Shown piece by piece: positions 12,190 to 24,559 of a stretch of DNA of 64,000 bases. How positions within the stretch are numbered: the first letter of the stretch is position 1; the number at the start of each line of letters is the position of its first letter. The stretch is from the NCBI RefSeq assembly GCF_021130785.1, contig NC_060213.1, positions 117,072,501 through 117,136,500 of the forward strand, in the 5' to 3' direction. This DNA comes from Homalodisca vitripennis (taxonomy: Eukaryota > Arthropoda > Insecta > Hemiptera > Cicadellidae). Below the pieces are notes generated by a model that was not told where the DNA came from, ran no database searches, and saw nothing but the letters and a program-made list of their open reading frames with translations. The position numbers and the translations under genes are program-made.

Positions 12190-14106
12190 CGGGAGGAATA
12201 AAAAAAGAAACAAGAACAAGAAACAAAAAGTACTACGTAGTTTGTTTTTTTTATAGATAGTTAGTTTATCAAACATAGTCTAAGATATGGCGTTAGAAAT
12301 TTGAAAGGTTTTGTTTTAAACTATTTAACGCAAATGTTTTCACTGCCTGTAGTCTCTTGGGGTGAATATCTTTCTTTCCACCTCTGACTGTAGTCAGCAT
12401 TCCGAAAATGAATACTTCGCAAACTAAAATACAATTGTTTTGGTAGCCAAAAAAGTTCTGAAAGGTTCTCTGCATGATAATAAACATCAATTTATCAATA
12501 AAAAATATGGTTAGCAAATGATTATTGAAGAATTCCACGTTAAAAATTTAGGAGATATAAATTTAGTGTCATGGAAAAAGATTTTCCAATGCAAAAACGG
12601 AACAAGCATTTTACTATCCAAGAATCATTTCTATAGAGCCGTTTATTTTTACGAATCGTTTCGTACTGTTGGTTTTCTCAACATCTTCTGTACCATCTTC
12701 TACAATAAATAATGGTTTGGTACAATTTTGTGCAGGCTAATAATGACGTTGTTTAAATAGTGTTTTGTGGTTAACTTTTGAGGTGATTTCAAAAGGTATT
12801 TCGTGAAGTTCTATTGAATATTTTAAATATTCATACTGGCTTATTTAGCTGATAGCTTTCATCATATTGGACAATCATTTGAACACTTATTCGTAGTTAT
12901 TAAAGAAACTCAAGTTTTTGAGATGAATTAAAAAATTAAGTAGGCCTAAATATTAGTCCTTGAGAGACACAATAAAATATTTCATTGTGCATATATCTTT
13001 TTTTGATCCACATAAAAGTTTCAATCCGATTTATTTCCCAATATACAGTTATCATAAACTAGGAGATAAACCTTTTGTAACTGGCGTTGACTATTCATTA
13101 CAGATATAATATTAGAAGTGATAGTACTAGTACTCTTAAAAAGTTCGCTTAACAAAGTCGCACTTAATAATGTAATTTACTAAACTTTGTTCTTCACAAA
13201 TATTTGTCAAACTTTGTCATCTTGGCAAGGGACTACTTTTATTTATTTTTCATATAACAAAATTATTTAGAAATAACTTAATAAATTCACTTATTAGTTT
13301 ACGGACTACGTTTAAACTTTAATGGCCTCACAGCACATATTTACCCTACTGTGAATTATTGTTTCTCTCAGAGCAGTACAAATAAATATTCCATATCTCT
13401 TTAAATAATTATCTCCATTTATTATTATAAATGCAATATTTCAAAACACGAAAAATTGTCATTTAGCTATTACGAAAATGAAAATGAATTGCCAAACCCT
13501 TATGTAGAAGTTTGGAAAATATTATAAATTGGAGAAAGCTGATATTATTTGCTCTGTTGATAGGACTTTTTAATAAAAATATTGCCAATAGTTATCCTGG
13601 TACTTATAGTTCAATTTGTTTAGTTTTAACTGAAATAAGGCTGTAAGTAAATTGATTAATAATGAAATAATACAAATACAATAATAATAATACAAAATCA
13701 GTTATATTTATTACAAAACATTCTTTATCATAGTCATGTAAAACTTAAATCATTGAATTAGGTTCCAAATATTCTTTGGGTGTGTATACAGTACCACCTA
13801 TACCTGTACAGTACCAAAATAAGCTCATAATACTTCAAAGTATGAGCTTATCTAAAATATTTAAATTAAAATAATTTGTTTGAGTGCACAATCTTAGTAC
13901 GCATCTGGATAAAATATCAAAGACTGCTTGACTACCCTAAAACCTCTCTAAGATTAGGTGCTCCCTTTCCCTTCTCCCTCGTCTTTAGTATGTTTTAGGT
14001 GATATAATATTATGAACGTTGACATTACTATGTAAGCTGAAAACGGCGTGAAAAATAACGGTTATTTCTTCGGGAATGTGCACATTACAATTGTGCACAT
14101 TACAAT
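12190..14106. other. AT-rich sequence, no gene seen
   Basis: No coding region could be supported. A short perfect-looking hairpin lies at about 13819-13851 (stem ATAAGCTCATA against TATGAGCTTAT). A duplicated GTGCACATTACAAT motif lies at about 14078-14105, immediately before the direct repeat described next. Confidence 0.55.
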
Positions 14107-14314
14107 ATTACATTAAATAGCTAAGGAAATTCAAAATGTAACTCTAAGTATGCTATAATTAAATAGTTAAAAATATTTAACCTGATGCGCAATAAGAAGC
14201 GGTTTTATTTGGAGTGTACTTATTATACAATTCATTATGTTTCCAAATAGATAGATATTTAACTTTTACACAACTTAATTAGTGATTGCTTGTTTAGAAC
14301 AGTTATGACAGTTA
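14107..14314. repeat. Direct repeat, copy 1
   Basis: About 208 bases starting ATTACATTAAATAGCTA and ending near ACAGTTA are repeated at 14930-15136 in the same orientation with only a few differences. The start-to-start spacing is 823 bases. The arrangement could be a local duplication or the two ends of a tiny LTR-type (TRIM) element. The repeat does not begin with TG and end with CA, which argues against LTRs. Confidence 0.85.
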
Positions 14315-14929
14315 CCAAAATTCATTTTATTATTCTTAGAGTATTTGTATTACTTGTAGCCGTAGGGTTACAAAATGTTTTTCTGCAGGTAGATTTTTTC
14401 TTCGATTTTTTTAGGTTACAGAGTTTGTAAAACAGTAACTGAATGTTTTTAAATACGTTTTAAAATTGGTTGTTCTGAAGAACATTATAATTTAATATTA
14501 TTTGTTATTACTTTAGAAGTGTTTAAAAAAGCATTATAATATATGTCAAGTTACAAAACAGATTAACACGTGTGGTGTGTAAAAATATGTTTATAAATTT
14601 TGCATAAGCACACAAAATTATTGCTATTTTTTGTCTTACATCAGAAGAAAAATACAATTAGGCCTTAGTATTTCAAAATAGAAGATATTCTCTTCTAATA
14701 AACCGTTAATAAAAAGTGTTTTATAATTATATTAATTGCGAGGGCTACTGTTGTTCTTACCACATATTTCCCTTACGTTCTAATGCACTTATAGTTTAAT
14801 TTATTAAAAGCAATAGTTTTCAATAATACTAAACTGTTATTGTATAAAAACATCTTTTTTGAACAATTTATAATTGCACAAAGAGACCGAAAATAATGCG
14901 TGGGCTTTTATCAGTAAAGGATTTTAAAT

Positions 14930-15136
14930 ATTACATGAAATAGCTATGAATTCAAAATGTACCTCTAACTATGCTATAATTAAATAGTTAAAAATATTTA
15001 ACCTGATGCGTAATAAGAAGCGGTTTTATTTGGAGTGTACTTATTATACAATTCATTATGTTTCCAAATAGATAGATATTTAACTTTTACACAACTTAAT
15101 TAGTGATTGCTTGTTTAGAACAGTTATGACAGTTAT
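14930..15136. repeat. Direct repeat, copy 2
   Basis: Second copy of the 208-base repeat. Differences seen by eye include CTAAGGAAAT versus CTATGAA near the start and GCGCAATAAG versus GCGTAATAAG. The intervening 615 bases (14315-14929) are AT-rich and carry no recognisable gene or primer-binding site. Confidence 0.85.
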
Positions 15137-15354
15137 AATAAAGGTTTTTAGTATACTTTATTTGTATAGTACTTGTTCGCCTAACACTTATCCAAAACTT
15201 TGACTACGACAATTAAAGTTAATTAAAGAACTAGGAAAATGTACTAATAAAGGAGAAGACCTTGATTCCATTCTTTTCTCTGAAACGAACGAATACAACC
15301 ATTATCCGGAGCATGTCAATGATTATGAACATAAATTCTGTTTCGACGAATCAA

Positions 15355-15480
15355 AGGAATAAAATTACATATTCACAAAGGGTGAATAGACGGGCTGGCA
15401 GAGTCATTTATTAATGACTCAAAGGGAGAAATCATTTATACATGAACTGGCTTTATTGTCAAATCTGTATATAACCAGGT
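15355..15480. repeat. Dispersed repeat shared with 36060-36170
   Basis: The stretch containing TTACATATTCACAAAGGGTG, then CAAAGGGAGAAATCATTTAT and TGTCAAATCTGT matches 36065-36162 with moderate divergence and small gaps. This is an old dispersed repeat family, not identified further. Confidence 0.6.
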
Positions 15481-18157
15481 TGGCTTATTCAATACTGTAT
15501 TATTGCAGGTTTGCTATAGTCAGTACATTCAACCTTACTACTCTCCCGTATATTAAAAACAGAGGTGAAATATAAATTACAGTGAGTTACCAGAGTGTGA
15601 GAAAATATGGATATTACCGAAACGTTATGGCACATACCAAGCAAATTTTTCCATCGTAAGAATCATAAGCACTGTTTTTCACTCTTCGTCTTGTTAGTCA
15701 ATGGCCAAAAGAAACACGTTAGTTAGGTGGCCTAGTTTTATATGTCAAAATGATCTGACAGTAAGACCGGAAAAAGCTTTCCCTTGAACAATTATGAATA
15801 TTTGTATTTGAAGCGAGGAGTATTTATGTTATCATACTCGTCAATCAGCGATAGGAAATTCAGTGTCCGTTTTAAAATTAGGAGTGGTGTACCACAAAAA
15901 TAAGTAGATTTTATTCGGCAATTATATAATTTACTAAACATTATATCACTCTACTAGCTGGAAAAGGTCGATTTCTGTCTGCCTGTCCGTCCGCATGATA
16001 TCTCAAGAACGAACCGAACTATAGACAAAATTATTCGAGAAGTGTTATGTCTATGTACTCAAATCCGAGGTCAATGACAGTGCACACCATGCCAACGGGT
16101 TAAGCTGTAAGCTAGCGATCATTCTTATATTGATCCGAAGAATAACGATGATTCCAACTAGAATAATGCAGAATAAATAAATTTGGAAACAAAACTGTGC
16201 ACAATCATATTAAATATTAGCATTTATACAGTAAATAAGAAAAGTAACCTAGCTGCCAGCAAGATATCTCAAGAAAATGTAATCTCTGGTATAAATATTT
16301 CATGAAACTTTATATATAGGCTATAATGAATTTTATAGTGGTACATGCCCATCCATAGCATTTGGCTGAATTTAGTTGAATTCTTACAATGAGTTTGTTG
16401 ACTCAATTTTACTTTTGTCTAACGACATAAGATATTTTTTGTTGAATTATCACTACAGATGAATTAAAACACTACAATTTAGTTTCTCGAACCATTAGAA
16501 CCATTTATTTATTCCATTAGAGGTTCAATAAAACTGTGACAGTGTCATTTTTAAAGAACAGAAAAGTCAGGAGGTGTTCAATATTCGTAGAGCACGATCT
16601 GGGTTCCATGGATCCACACAATTGGGTTCCTACATTGTTTACCGTATAAACTACTTTGTTCCGTCATTGTGCAACGTTTTCCCGTGTAACAACGGTTTAT
16701 TCTGTTATTACCTCTTAACTCTTGCAATAGTTGATGTTGGTTTAAACCTGCAATCTAAAAGTGATTAATTTTTCTGCAAAGAATAAAATGAATTAGAAGT
16801 TATTGTCTTTAGATTCTAAAGCAATTTATGGTAAACTGTAACCTTAGTCTAACGTAAAGCTGCAAGCAGATAGAAAAAGGTAGTTATCACTAATACGTCA
16901 ATCTTTGTGTGACTTCTTTTTTTACAGCCAACGAACCTAAGAATGATAAATTGAAAGGTCTTGTGAATGTGTTATCTATTTTAGTTAATACGTTTTATTG
17001 CATACCAAAACTATAAAATGGACAACGCAGAATATTCCCTGATATTTTATATTCTCGGCACATTTATTCTAGACCCTCAAAGTTATTCATATTTTAACAT
17101 TCAGCTCATCTTCTGACCCTTCTACCGTCACCTTTCAATTCAAGAATACAAAATTGAAAACTTGTGATCAAAACTCTTTTACTTTTCTCCATAATATTAG
17201 CAAACATTTCATTTCGACTTGCTTAATTTTATAGTTTTTCTTATTTATAGATTATAATGATATAATTATTGTATAATTGTGGAGTGTAAATAACCTTTAA
17301 CTAATGCCTATTACTAAGTCTTTCGAGTTACTAAACTAAATCGATTTAACAAGTTTTTAGATTTGATCAAATATCAGATGCATGTCAGTTATGTGTTAGA
17401 ATTTAGCAACAAATCCCATCTTATAATCAAACATATATAATACTTATTCGAAAGAACCGCTATATTATTTCTCTATGGATTGCTATTAAAAAAGAAATTC
17501 GAATTATTATTCTTTCATGCTACTTATTGTAAGGTTGTTTTTGTTTTGTTTAAGGTTGTAAAATATATAATGTATTATGAGCAAGGGCTGTTGTGAGAGG
17601 ATTTAAATAATAGGTTCGATTGGCAATACAAAACCCTCAAATGAAAAAACACATATTTTATTTGCACGAGGAAAAGTACTCGTAATAGCATTTGATTATA
17701 TTGATTAAGAAATTTTTAATAACTAAGGATATCATCAACCGACATATTGAACACCAACTTTAATACCAATTATGTTTAATATTAAATTATTCATTACAAT
17801 TTATGTTGTGTTGCAATAAATATGTGTTCATGAACTAACGTGAGAAAACTTTCTTTTAAAATATCTAAACATTTACATAAATTTACATGATTAAAACAAA
17901 TGAGTGACTTTTCCAAATTGAGAACATTTAAATAAAATATATGGAATAAGAAAACATCACTTTCAATATTAAACTATTCATTTAAATTCTACACATTATA
18001 ATCTTTTCTTTTCATTACTTAAGGTACAGGTACCTTGGAATTGTAAATGAGACGTATTAAAATGATTAATGAACCCTGATATATAATACTACATTCCTAA
18101 AATTAAATACAAGATTTTCTTAACTTACATTATGTTTACACTTGGCACTTATTACGC
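15481..18157. other. AT-rich sequence with old repeat debris, no gene seen
   Basis: No coding region could be supported. The segment at 15950-16120 (containing CTAGCTGG and GTCTGCCTGTCCGTCCGCAT) has the wording typical of degraded insect interspersed repeats. An open stretch at 16574-16768 lacks an ATG at its start and any motif. Confidence 0.5.
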
Positions 18158-18635
18158 CTAAAAGAATTTTCCCCGCACACAAACACAAGCACCGGCACTC
18201 CCGAACGTCGCTTTTCGAATCCCGTCCTCGACTTCTTCCTCTCCCTCGTTGTTCCTAATTGTTGATGCTGTTCTCCCGCCAGATCTCCTGACCACGCCTA
18301 TGCCAAATCTCTCCATCATAATTGGTGGGTACCAATTTTTTATATCAGCATGGCTGTCCCTTACATCGTCGTATGATTTTTTAGAAATAAGCATTTCCGC
18401 TGCTTAGACAAGCATTTCCTGTTTGTTCATCATAGGTGTCTGGGCGGATGTGCGTATCCACTTACATCCGGAGGATGTTTGTATCGAATTGTAATACAAG
18501 ACTTCCTTTCCAGAAACTATCTGTAAATTGATTCTATGAATTTTGTTATACTAATAATTACGTATGTCTTACATTCCCCTGGCTTAATCTCGATTCTACC
18601 TACGAATCGTACTTATTGTCTAATTTGGGTTGTCC
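18158..18635 (-). other. GC-richer tail of the provirus, possible 3' non-coding region or LTR
   Basis: This block follows the env-like frame in the element's reading direction and is clearly less AT-rich than the sequence to its left. It holds a 78-codon - strand open stretch (18158-18394) that is rich in charged residues and Gly and matches nothing recognisable. A purine-rich run (reverse complement of CTTCCTTTCC, near 18500-18513) could be a polypurine tract marking an LTR start, but no second copy was found beyond 26720. Confidence 0.3.
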
Positions 18636-18639
18636 ATTG

Positions 18640-19724
18640 GGTAGTCACGTTCATGTACTGTAGGCTTCAGGAATGTTTTGATGTTGATATTGTGGATGAA
18701 GTAGAGGGCTATAAAAAAGTAGTGTTAATATAGAAGCCCAGGCTAATAAAATGAGTTCCGTGTTGTTTACTATGTTGTTGTCGTCGTGTTTTAGCTGGAA
18801 GTGGTGTTGTCTTTGTAGATTGTGAACGAAGTAGGTGGGTGTCGATGAAGTCCAGTTTTCATCTAAGATTTCATAGAGGTGTTGGAATTCTTGTCTTGTT
18901 TCTGATCCGAGGGGTAATATAGTTATGGAGTGAAATTTTGATAGTTGTCAGGGTTTTTGGAACCACATGGTATTACTGTGTTTATAAGTGTTAGTTCTTC
19001 GTTGTGTAGAGAACATTCACAGGGTAGGATGATTTCTAGAGTTCCTGTGTTGTTCGGTTTTTGGATGTAGTGATAGGTCTTCTGATGCGAGCATACTACT
19101 TTCAGGTTTGTTTGGATGTTTGTTACGAGAAATTTGTTCGGTGAGGCTTTTACTAAAGGCATCGGCTTTTCGTTGAAGCAGGTGAATGTGCAGGTAGCTC
19201 GGGGAGTAGGTAGTGTGTTGTTGTGTTGAGAATGCTGTGTAGACATCTTCCTCGTTGTCTTCCAAGTCATGTATTTGGTGTTCTGTCGCAATGTCACAAC
19301 ACCATTCGAAGAAATCTCCGACGAACGTGAGCGGTCTTCTGTTTCTATCTGGTTGTTGTCTTTGGATGAATGGGAGGTGTTCTGCTACCATTTGTTGATG
19401 TAAGAGGGTTTGTAATGTACAAAGGGTGTTCTGTATCTTGCAATAGGTTTGGGAGTTGTTGATGTTTTTAGGTCAGAAATTTAGAGAGGGTTCGTTTTTA
19501 GATAAATTTTGCTGTGTGTTGAAAGGAATTTTGTATATAATAGGGATGGAACTGATATAAGGTAGTGTCTGAGGCATTGGAATAAAGTACGCTCCTGTGA
19601 AGATTTGTACTAGAGGCTTATTTGGTTCTCCTGTGTTGTGGGTTGATGTGCTGGCAAAGGTGGCCAAAAGAGGCATGGCAGGTGCTGTCAGTAGTAGTAG
19701 TAGGAAGTGCTGTAAAGACTTCAT
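18640..19724 (-). pseudogene. env: Envelope-like glycoprotein, errantivirus type, frameshifted
   Basis: The proposed start at 19724 encodes a hydrophobic signal-peptide-like leader (MKSLQHFLLLLLTAPA). A nearby GAYFIPM stretch is typical of insect retroelement Env N-termini. Further on, a basic RNRR site, resembling a furin cleavage site, is followed by a hydrophobic GDFFEWCC segment resembling a fusion region (about 19240-19345). A Cys-containing ectodomain follows (about 18950-19200). Near 18700-18760 one hydrophobic segment (LILLAWASILTLLF) fits a membrane anchor. These parts lie in different frames, with shifts near 19400-19480, 19130-19240 and 18945, so no complete protein is made. Family membership is inferred from layout and motifs; a domesticated Env is unlikely given the breaks. 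Confidence 0.65.
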
Positions 19725-19809
19725 CTGTCTCGTAGGTGGTCGGGATCGGTTAGAGTGCTGTAGACTGGTGTCTCAGGTTGTAGTTGGCTTTTTGGTGTCA
19801 GATTTCTAA

Positions 19810-20480
19810 AACCCAATATCTACAAGTTACATATACATTTTAGGTTAATATTTTATAATTAATACATATTTGTGACTACATTTTTTGTTTACAGAAATCT
19901 TTTATTGGCCTCTCGATGGTGCGTCGTATTTACCAAGCTCTATATAATACTTTTTTACTGAGCACCTTAATCTCAAGTGTTCTTAAATAAGGTTCGAAAT
20001 GATGTTTATTTATTATATTACAAAACGATACTACACACCTTTGTTTCTGAGGAATATGTAATATCCCTTCTTTGTGTTTATTTTCCATAGTTATTATTAT
20101 GATCATAATATATGTTGCCAAATCAAGGCTTTATAGTTTGTTAATGAGCAATATTGCTGTGCTAATACATACTATGTTAGATATATGTTACTTTCCTTCA
20201 ATGTTATATTAGCTATGTAATATGTAAACATGTCATATAAGTAATTTACATGTCATATATTGAAGTATTTGTTTATCCTGTTATATAATATAGAACATGT
20301 ATGTCTCTTTCTTTGAGATGCATATCAGGAAAATTGAGTCCGTGTAGGGTATATTAAGTTAACATTGTTATCTATTAACTTAAATAAATATGATATATGT
20401 AGTAAACTCTATCATATTGCATATTCCTTATCACTAGGCGATATATTCACGTATTTCTCAGGCAAGTATAATATGTACGT
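19810..20480. other. AT-rich segment separating pol and env
   Basis: The composition drops to that of host intergenic DNA and no frame resembles retroelement protein. In a typical errantivirus env follows pol directly, so this segment together with 20481-21480 is most easily read as later inserted sequence or as a rearrangement junction. Confidence 0.45.
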
Positions 20481-20539
20481 TGTGTCAAATTAGAGTACGT
20501 TTTGTTATTGTAGTAAACGAGTATGTGGGAAACATTACT

Positions 20540-20960
20540 TGCATACTAAGCCGTCTGAACCACCAGGGCCCTTGGCGATCCAGACCGCAGGTATAAGGCA
20601 ATGCCCCTAGTCATAGTCATAACACAGTCGGTGTAGTATAGCGTGGGAAGTTAGTTGCGTAAGCAGAAAACCTATCTGTCTGGGAGACACACCAGAGTCA
20701 GGGTCAAGTCTTACTAGCCAGTCTAAGTACGGTTGCCGTGGGCTACAGACAGCAGAGCCTCGTGTCGTGTCGTGTCGTGTGTGCTGTGTTATTGTCCTGT
20801 GTTTTGGGATAATCTATATCAATATCTTTGGTACGTGTAACCTATCACTTAATCACTAAATTACACTAAACTTTACATTAAAATACAAAGTCAGGTGTTT
20901 TAATTTTCTAAATGTTTTATGTCTTTATTCTCTATCGTTTTCCGACACAACATCGAGATT
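20540..20960. other. GC-richer, LTR-like block between pol and env
   Basis: A GC-rich core (20545-20790) includes a TGTCG run repeated four times (20762-20780). It is followed by an AT-rich stretch ending CCGACACAACA at about 20953. The shape (promoter-like core, AT-rich tail, ACA end) recalls a solo LTR. However, no TG start with matching target duplication could be fixed, and the sequence after ACA does not look like a primer-binding site. It may be a solo LTR inserted into the provirus. Confidence 0.3.
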
Positions 20961-21147
20961 TGTATATACATTTTTTTTCTGTTAGACTTACTTCAGTGAC
21001 TCTCAAGGTTATATAAAGTTATAACGAATCATTCAAACTGTAATCAAGTTAACCGGTCTCTCAACTCCTGGAGTATAATACCTATTCTTTAAAGCGATAC
21101 TTGCGTGACTATGTAGTAGCTTTTTACCCTCATATATTATGAAAGTA

Positions 21148-21234
21148 TTGCGAAGATACATCACTGTTTGTGAGTTGCCGTAATCGTAAAGTTACTTGCT
21201 TTGTTATTAATACTTTACGGGCGTGTCTTCGCAA
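21148..21234. repeat. Nested inverted repeat (stem-loop)
   Basis: The outer stem TTGCGAAGATAC (21148-21159) pairs with GTGTCTTCGCAA (21223-21234) with one G-T type mismatch. An inner stem CGTAAAGT (21185-21192) pairs with ACTTTACG (21212-21219). It lies about 270 bases beyond the integrase stop in the element's reading direction. Confidence 0.6.
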
Positions 21235-21502
21235 GCTGAAAGAAATCCCCGTGTAACTTATACGGGTGAAGTCGCATATCCTATATGTTTACAGTCACGT
21301 ATCTAATACGTTGACTTAGTTTATGAATATTATAGATTATTTATGTAAAGTAGTTGTATTAAGCGTAAATCACGTATCTATACGTGTCTTTCAGTTTGCC
21401 TTTTCACTCTCTTCAAATTTTACTACAAGGCAGTGAGTGCACAGTGATGTTCATGAGAAATATTGTATATTTTATTATTACTCAATTCCCTTCATATTTG
21501 TC

Positions 21503-22617
21503 TTATATTCTCTTATAGAATAATTTCATTCTAGCAACGTGTATTAGTTGTTCTGTTAACCTTCCCCTGTGGTAAATTTCTACTGCATATGTCACTTCAT
21601 TAATTTTTTTCTTGACAACGAAAGGACCTCTAAATGGTGTTTGGAATTTACTATATTTTTTTGCGTGGCTTTTCGGGAAATGGACCAAGATTTCATCGCC
21701 GGGGTTTAAATCCAAATGACTTTTGTCACGGTAAAAGTATTTCTTTAGCGCTTCCTGGGCTTTTTCGAGATTTTCGGCATATCTTTTCGTATTTGCTATA
21801 AAATTTATATGTTTTCCAACACCATTTTTTCGGGATTATCCTGTAAATATATACAATCAGATGGTAAGTTAGCTTCGTAACCAAACATGAGATAGTGCGG
21901 TGTGTAGCCTGTTGAAATGTTTACAGACGTGTTGTAGGCAAATGTAAATATTTGTACATATTTTGACCAAGTTTGGGGTTTTTCCACAACGTAATGAGAT
22001 ATTGCCTTGATTAGCGTGTGGTTGTATTTTTGAACCGCACCTTGTACTTGTGACATATAAGCAGCGCCTGGCCTTTGTTCAATCCCGAGTGCATTTAGTA
22101 ACTGTGAAATTACAGAATTCATAAAGTGTGTTCCTTTGTCATGATTCATAATTCTATGAAATCCAAATGTGCAGAATAGATTTAATAATTTTTGCGCTAC
22201 CGTGTTCGCATCTGCATTTCTACAAGGAGTTGCAAATGCCATTCTAGTGCAGGCATCGGTTGCAACTAGGATATATTTGTAAGCATTACTTTGTGTAATA
22301 TTACCTAAAAAGTCTATAGTTATTCTGTCAAAGGGCTTTACGGAGGGTGCAATAGGTTGTAGTAGGCCGTAATTTTTGTTCGTTTTTGGCCTACGTAGTT
22401 GACATTCTTCACAAGTTTTTGTATATTGAAGGATATCACGGTACATATTCGGCCAGTGATATCGTAATTTTATTTTTGAAGCTGTTTTGTAATGTGATAA
22501 GTGTCCACCCGTGTAGGGGTTGTCATGGAATATTTTAAATATTTCTTGTGTTTGTTTTTGGGGTATAGCAACTAAGTTTCTAGTTTCTCGTCCGTTGAAA
22601 GTTTTTAAATATAACAA
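21503..22617 (-). pseudogene. pol: Integrase of the Ty3/Gypsy element, catalytic Glu replaced
   Basis: Integrase inserts retroelement DNA into the host chromosome. The main frame (21805-22617) has an HHCC zinc finger (residues about 31, 39, 69 and 72, with CEECQ) and the core TIDFLG with Asp102. The second Asp160 lies in NHDKGTHF, where SDRGTHF is usual. The position 36 residues later, which should be the third acid of DD35E, is Gln196 (GAVQKYNHTL; codon CAA at 22030-22032). The C-terminal part (21503-21715, containing DLNPGDEILVHFPK and RGPFVV) is in another frame, so a shift lies at about 21716-21804. The loss of Glu and the shift make it inactive. Confidence 0.9.
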
Positions 22618-22622
22618 TCCAT

Positions 22623-23240
22623 TTATTTCTTCGTAATGTCTTGAAGCCCGTCCGATTTTTTTATTTCCCGCATCAGGTAAGGTAATCGCAAGCGTATTTG
22701 TTTCAAATAACTGTCTTTAGCTTGTAGTAGGGGTAGATTTTTCTGTATTAAAGTATTGCCATTTAAACATACGTCCGTGAATTCTTCATCCAAAGGTTGT
22801 TCTAAAGGATTTCTGCTTAAGGCGTCTGCTAACACGTTTGTAGCGCCACGTTTATGTTTTACTACAATGTCGTAGTCTGTTAATGACAGTGCTAATCTGT
22901 TTAATCTGGTGGAAGTGTGCTTAAAATTTTTATAAAACTGTAATGCGGCACAGTCCGTATAGACTGTTGTTTGTCTACCAAGCGTGAATTCTCTGAAGTA
23001 GTTCACAGCATAGGTTAGCGCTAGCATTTCACGCTAGGGTATTTGAATATTTTTTTGACATGTAATAAAGTACATTCTATTATTTTCTTCATCTAACTGT
23101 ACTAACGCTGCTCCGCATCCAATCAAACTGCTGTCTACATAAATGAGTGCTTCCTTCTTGTTTTTCCAATGTGATAGTAATGGTGGGTTTGTCAAAGTTT
23201 GTTTGATTTTTATAAAAGCCTGTTCACATAGGTCCGTCCA
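22623..23240 (-). pseudogene. pol: RNase H domain of pol, interrupted by a stop
   Basis: RNase H removes the RNA strand during reverse transcription. The open part at 22623-23027 shows LALTYAVNYFREFTLGR, a VYTDCAAL stretch and the C-terminal GATNVLADALSRNP, typical of the RNase H of Ty3/Gypsy pol. The upstream half is readable to about 23240 (containing LIYVDSSLIGCGAAL), but a TAG stop (plus-strand CTA at 23034-23036) interrupts the frame just before REMLAL. It directly precedes integrase in the reading direction. Confidence 0.85.
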
Positions 23241-23459
23241 TTTAAATACTATGTTTTTATTTGAATCTTTTATTATCTCAGTAAGGGGTTGTGCTATTTT
23301 GGCATAATTTCGGATGAATCGGAAAGCGAAAGAGTACTGTGCGTACTAAAAATTGTCTCACTTGCCTTACTCAAGTTGGTCTTTTAAATTTGGTGATATC
23401 TTCTACTGACTGTTTCTGGGGTAAAATGCCTTCCCCTGATACCTCGTGTCCTAAAATGT

Positions 23460-24041
23460 TTACACTTTTGTAGAGAAATTTACACTTTTTTGTATTTCGT
23501 TTAAATTAGCTTTTTCTAGTTCCTCTAATATAGTTTCTAGATTATGTAAGTCATTTTCAAATGAGTCACCATAACAAATTAGATCATCCACGTAACAGAT
23601 GACTTTATTATAAAGGTGACGGTTTAATATCGCATTCAAGGCTTTACTGAATACTGTGGTTGAAGTTGAAAGTCCCATCAGGAGTCGTCAAAACTGTAGA
23701 AGTCTATCGGGTGTTTATATGGCTAGGATATGTCTATCTTCTTTCCTAACCTCCATTGAATAAAATGCATTTTTACGGTCTAATTTTGTAAAAGTTTGCG
23801 CTTTGTTCAAATAGTTTAAAACCAGGTTTACTGAAGGAATGGGGTGGGCATCTGTTTTCAACTGTGCATTAACTTTCCTGAGATCCGCTACCATTCTGTC
23901 GCTTCCATCTTTATTTTTCACTAAAAATACTGGGCTTGCATATTCTGTGTAATCCTGACATTCCTCTAATATTTTGGATTGTACTAAATCGTCCAATAAT
24001 TTGTTTAATTTTTCCCTTTCTGTTTTACTCTGCCTATACAT
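23460..24041 (-). pseudogene. pol: Reverse transcriptase domain of pol, two frames
   Basis: This domain copies the element's RNA into DNA. The upstream frame (23715-24041) contains SPVFLVKNKDGSDRMVADLR and the first catalytic Asp in FTKLDRKNAFYSM. The downstream frame (23460-23678) begins GLSTSTTVFSKAL and has the catalytic YVDD box (CYVDDLI, about 23580-23594). Between 23679 and 23714 the frame changes, and the part towards RNase H (23240-23460) is also shifted. The active-site residues are kept although the gene is broken, which points to fairly recent decay. Confidence 0.9.
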
Positions 24042-24559
24042 ACGGTGGTGAGTTTACAGGTTTCGTATTCGGTTTTAATTCGAGTTTAACAGGAGGTATG
24101 TTTGCAGGAGTTAAATCAATTATCTTTGTTGTAAATATGTTCTTGGAGGGTGAAATGTGGTAAGATATCAAACACTATGCCGTCCTTATCTGTCAATATT
24201 GTTTTTCCTGTGTCAATTGTAGTGGGATGGTGTTCCAGGGTAGGCTGTGGTTCAAGAGTTGGGTAATGTATATGTCCTATCGTAGTATGTGCGGGTATCC
24301 TTTTTGGGAAATTTGATGCATTATAAATATTTACAACTGTATCTGCACCATCTTCCCCTTCTGAAAGATATGCATGACATTTCTTTTTTAATTAGATTCC
24401 TATCCGTTTCGATGGCTCTTCGAGACTCTATACCTTTTAAGGAGCTAATCCTAATGTGCTGGTGATGTGCTATAATTATGTCTTGTGGGGCTGTTACCTT
24501 TGTTATTTGCTGTATTTATAATTCCTGTGTGTTTTAAAATTCTTGATATCTAACTGCCA

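Noticed and set aside
18158..18394. 78-codon - strand open frame as an accessory viral gene
   Set aside because: No recognisable domain and a position compatible with non-coding 3' sequence or LTR; left as undetermined.
20762..20780. TGTCG repeats as a telomere-like or satellite signal
   Set aside because: Only four units, not the insect telomere motif, and no extension.
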